A model generated the notes under the pieces. That model saw nothing but the letters and a program-made list of their open reading frames with translations. It did no database searches and was not told the origin of the DNA. From the NCBI GenBank assembly GCA_002296455.1, contig DBJG01000029.1, positions 5,672 to 12,719 on the forward strand: a DNA stretch of 7,048 nucleotides. The letters run 5' to 3'. Origin of the DNA: Caryophanales bacterium UBA782 (GTDB lineage: Bacteria > Bacillota_I > Bacilli_A > RFN20 > CAG-826). Positions 4,896 to 7,048 of the stretch are shown piece after piece (the first letter of the stretch is position 1; every line of letters starts with the position of its first letter). Position numbers and translations under genes: made by a program.

Positions 4896-5678
4896 CTAAT
4901 CCTGAAGAAGGTTGGTTAAATAATCTTGTGTTTCCAAAGACCATTCATAGCTCGTGAGATAACTTCCGCGATATTTGTCGCTTTTCTTCGCTTCTATGGC
5001 CTCCCAATAATCGCAAGGGATGATTTTGTTGACATGCGTCAATGCTCGCTCGAATGTGACAAGCGCTTCTAGGTGCCGCTCTTTGAGTAACTTTCTTAAT
5101 TTCCATACCGCATCGCGATAAAGGAGTTTTGCTTTGGCTAAATCCGTATCTGGCCACAAGGCGCAAATAGCTTCTTCCATCGTGACATTTTTCCCGTTTC
5201 GGTCAACAAGGTACGCAAGGAGCTCTTTGCTCTTTTTGGAGGGAAAAGGAATGGCTAAATGATTCATAAACAAATCAAAATTGCCGAAAGTAGATAGGGA
5301 ATAATGGGGCTCTTGAGCGCATAAAGAAGCGAGAAGCTCCTCAAAATCGAGTTTGGAGAAAGGTTTATTTAGAATCGTTACGATATTCGATGGGCTTTTT
5401 GAAAGGAGCCTCTCCTTCTCGTAAATGTATCCTGTGATGAAGACAATTTTGATATTTGGGTTGATTTTGATGAGTTTCTCCGCCAAATCATCACCTTGGA
5501 TTTCAGGCATTTGAATGTCTAAGAAAGCAATATCCACGGGGTTTTCGCTTGCGTATTCTAAGCAAGAAAGAGGGTTGTCTTTAAATAGCGACAAGCGATA
5601 ATCACTATGGTCGAGCAAGACGGCGGTGACGTTATTGATTGCGTTGATATCATCGTCCACAATAAGTATGTTTGTCAT
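4896..5678 (-). CDS. Response regulator, REC plus SARP/BTAD-type winged helix (260 aa)
   Basis: The N-terminal receiver domain (about 1-118) has the full set of catalytic residues: acidic D8/D9/D10 (LIVDDD), phospho-acceptor D54 (FLDIQMPE), T82 (FITGY) and K105 (LNKPF). The C-terminal part (about 126-222) begins YSLSTFGNFDLF and contains KSKELLAYLVDRNGK, ALWPD and a recognition-helix-like LYRDAVWKLRKLL. This is the pattern of the SARP/BTAD-type winged helix found in some Bacillota regulators, not LytTR or AraC. It should bind DNA after phosphorylation by the adjacent kinase. The ATG overlaps the kinase TGA as ATGA (5675-5678), so translation is coupled, and AAAGGAAAAAG provides an SD. Target genes are not visible here. 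Confidence 0.93.
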   Translation of the reverse strand: MTNILIVDDDINAINNVTAVLLDHSDYRLSLFKDNPLSCLEYASENPVDIAFLDIQMPEIQGDDLAEKLIKINPNIKIVFITGYIYEKERLLSKSPSNIVTILNKPFSKLDFEELLASLCAQEPHYSLSTFGNFDLFMNHLAIPFPSKKSKELLAYLVDRNGKNVTMEEAICALWPDTDLAKAKLLYRDAVWKLRKLLKERHLEALVTFERALTHVNKIIPCDYWEAIEAKKSDKYRGSYLTSYEWSLETQDYLTNLLQD

Positions 5679-7048
5679 TTCTTTTTCCTTTCGAAGCGGA
5701 TATTCACCATCACGCCTTTTTCACTTGAAACAATCTCAACATCTGCGCCTAGAAGCATGGACAATCTTGCTTTCGCATTATCCATTCCGTGACTTTTTTC
5801 GCTGATTAAATCCTTTGAAAAGCCAACCCCATTGTCTTCTATTTGAATGACGATGACATTGTTTTCCTCATGGGTCGAAATCACGATGAGGCCATCTTCT
5901 TTCGTATCTAGTTTTCCGTGTTTGAGCGAATTTTCCACAAAAGGTTCTAACGAAAAGGCAGGAACGAGGAAATCGTCGACGTCGATGTTGCAAATCATAT
6001 CCACTTCACGCCTTTTTTCTAAGGAAAAGAGATGCGCGTAATTTTGGATATTTTCCATTTCTTCCGCAAAAGGAATCAATTCATGATCGAAAGAATCAAT
6101 TTGGTGCCTTAGATGCGAAGAAAAAGTAATGAGGGCATCTTCTCCTTTTTCGTTGCTCTCGCGATATAAAGATTGGATAGAAGAAAGGCTATTGAAAATG
6201 AAATGTGGCTGAATTTGGAGCGCAAGCGATTTCGCTTTTTCTTGATGCAAATCTTTTTTCGTTTTCTCTCCTTCTTCCTTCTCTTTTGATAGATGCTTCA
6301 CACGCTTCCCGATTTCAAGAACGGAAGTGAGCGCAATAAGAGTCATGACAAGAGAGACTATGCCTTCGCTTCCGAAGACGAAAAAGCCCAAATAATCAAG
6401 CAGTTCAATACTAGAAAGCGCAATCACGAGGGTAATGGAGAGCGAGGAAAGCGTTTTCGACAAAAGATCGTCTTTGTTTTTATATAGATAGAAAGCAAGG
6501 AGACAAATGAGCGAAAAAAGCAAAAAGGCAATGAAGAAGATATTCCATTTTGTGAATGAGAAAACGGCAATCAGGAAAAGAAGGGGAGGGAGCACCCATA
6601 ATGCGTATTTCGCTATTTCGGTTTTTTGCCTCACTTTAAAAACAAGAGACAAAATCACAAGCGATAGAAATACGAAGCTGAAGCAAGCGGTGATTCGATA
6701 ATCGATGAGACCGTATTTAGAGAATAGCAAGGAACCGTCTTTGCAAGTCAATTGATTGAGCATCAAGAACAAACAAAGCAAAAAATCAAAAAGGAAAGAA
6801 CGATCTGTCTTTTTGACGCCACGGAAAAAGAAAAACGAAACCACACATAAAAGCAGTAACGTTCCAATCATGAGGGTGATGATGAGCGTGATAGTGCTCG
6901 ATAAGGATGCGGTGGCGTTAGAAAAATGGCTTGCCGTAAGCCAAGGGGCGCTATAGAAACCGCCGAATGTGTTGTATCCGATTTCAAGTGTCAATATGAG
7001 GCTATTCTCGTTTTTTACTTCATAGGGATCATTTAAATCCATAAAACC
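5675..7048 (-). CDS. 7TM sensor histidine kinase, LytS/YesM-type (N-terminus cut by window edge)
   Basis: The frame is open to the right edge; residues below count from the in-frame ATG at 7042. Seven membrane helices can be placed at about 51-73, 82-97, 113-136, 144-162, 166-187, 198-221 and 225-243, followed by a charged coiled-coil linker (246-271). The kinase core is of the His_kinase (PF06580) type: QPHFIFNSL with phospho-acceptor H280, N-box EPFVENSLKHG (N371), DNGVGF (403-408) and SHGMDNAKARL (418-427). Residues 1-50 (GGFYSAPWL and flanks) look like the end of an extracytoplasmic domain before TM1, as in 7TMR-DISM receptors, so the true start is probably outside the window. Its partner is the response regulator that overlaps it by 4 bp. 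The ligand is unknown. Confidence 0.93.
   Translation of the reverse strand, partial: GFMDLNDPYEVKNENSLILTLEIGYNTFGGFYSAPWLTASHFSNATASLSSTITLIITLMIGTLLLLCVVSFFFFRGVKKTDRSFLFDFLLCLFLMLNQLTCKDGSLLFSKYGLIDYRITACFSFVFLSLVILSLVFKVRQKTEIAKYALWVLPPLLFLIAVFSFTKWNIFFIAFLLFSLICLLAFYLYKNKDDLLSKTLSSLSITLVIALSSIELLDYLGFFVFGSEGIVSLVMTLIALTSVLEIGKRVKHLSKEKEEGEKTKKDLHQEKAKSLALQIQPHFIFNSLSSIQSLYRESNEKGEDALITFSSHLRHQIDSFDHELIPFAEEMENIQNYAHLFSLEKRREVDMICNIDVDDFLVPAFSLEPFVENSLKHGKLDTKEDGLIVISTHEENNVIVIQIEDNGVGFSKDLISEKSHGMDNAKARLSMLLGADVEIVSSEKGVMVNIRFERKKK

Noticed and set aside
1..7048. CRISPR arrays, tRNA or rRNA genes, insertion sequences
   Set aside because: No regularly spaced repeats, no cloverleaf signature and no transposase motifs or terminal repeats were found by reading both strands.

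Overview
The window looks like chromosomal DNA of a low-to-moderate GC Bacillota, possibly an Erysipelotrichia, RF39 or other uncultured-Bacilli lineage. The basis is a Bacillota-style Tex protein, purine-rich Shine-Dalgarno (SD) sites such as AAAGGAGG, a 7TM histidine kinase paired with a SARP/BTAD-type response regulator, and small zinc-ribbon membrane proteins. TGA is used as a stop (end of the kinase gene) and no large gene reads TGA internally, so the mycoplasma code is unlikely. The lineage is inference; there is no rRNA marker.

Layout. 1-68: last codons of an unidentified plus-strand gene, followed by a strong bidirectional terminator (95-126). 152-325 (-): a 57-residue DUF4177-like protein, preceded by an overlapping, possibly decayed ORF (315-497, -). 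550-2691 (+): full-length tex, an RNA-binding S1 protein. 2692-3048 is the most interesting part. It holds, on the minus strand, a promoter, a structured leader with a strong SD, and a 28-codon gene for a tiny hydrophobic peptide. Opposing it is a plus-strand promoter with an immediate terminator, which would make an RNA of about 44 nt complementary to the 3' end of the peptide mRNA. This is the architecture of a type I toxin-antitoxin locus (par/Fst-like geometry). 3049-3435 and 3474-3809 (+): two small membrane proteins with N-terminal zinc ribbons, one DUF4190-like and one TM2-domain, probably co-transcribed and closed by a bidirectional terminator at 3828-3863.

The remaining part is a minus-strand cluster read from the right edge: a 7TM sensor histidine kinase of the LytS/YesM type (5675 to beyond 7048, N-terminus cut by the window), overlapping by ATGA with its response regulator (4896-5678). 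A 321-residue C-terminally anchored membrane protein of unknown function (3881-4846) follows 49 bp later. The kinase and regulator should form one two-component system; the third gene may be a target or accessory, but this rests on position only. No CRISPR array, tRNA, rRNA or insertion sequence was seen.
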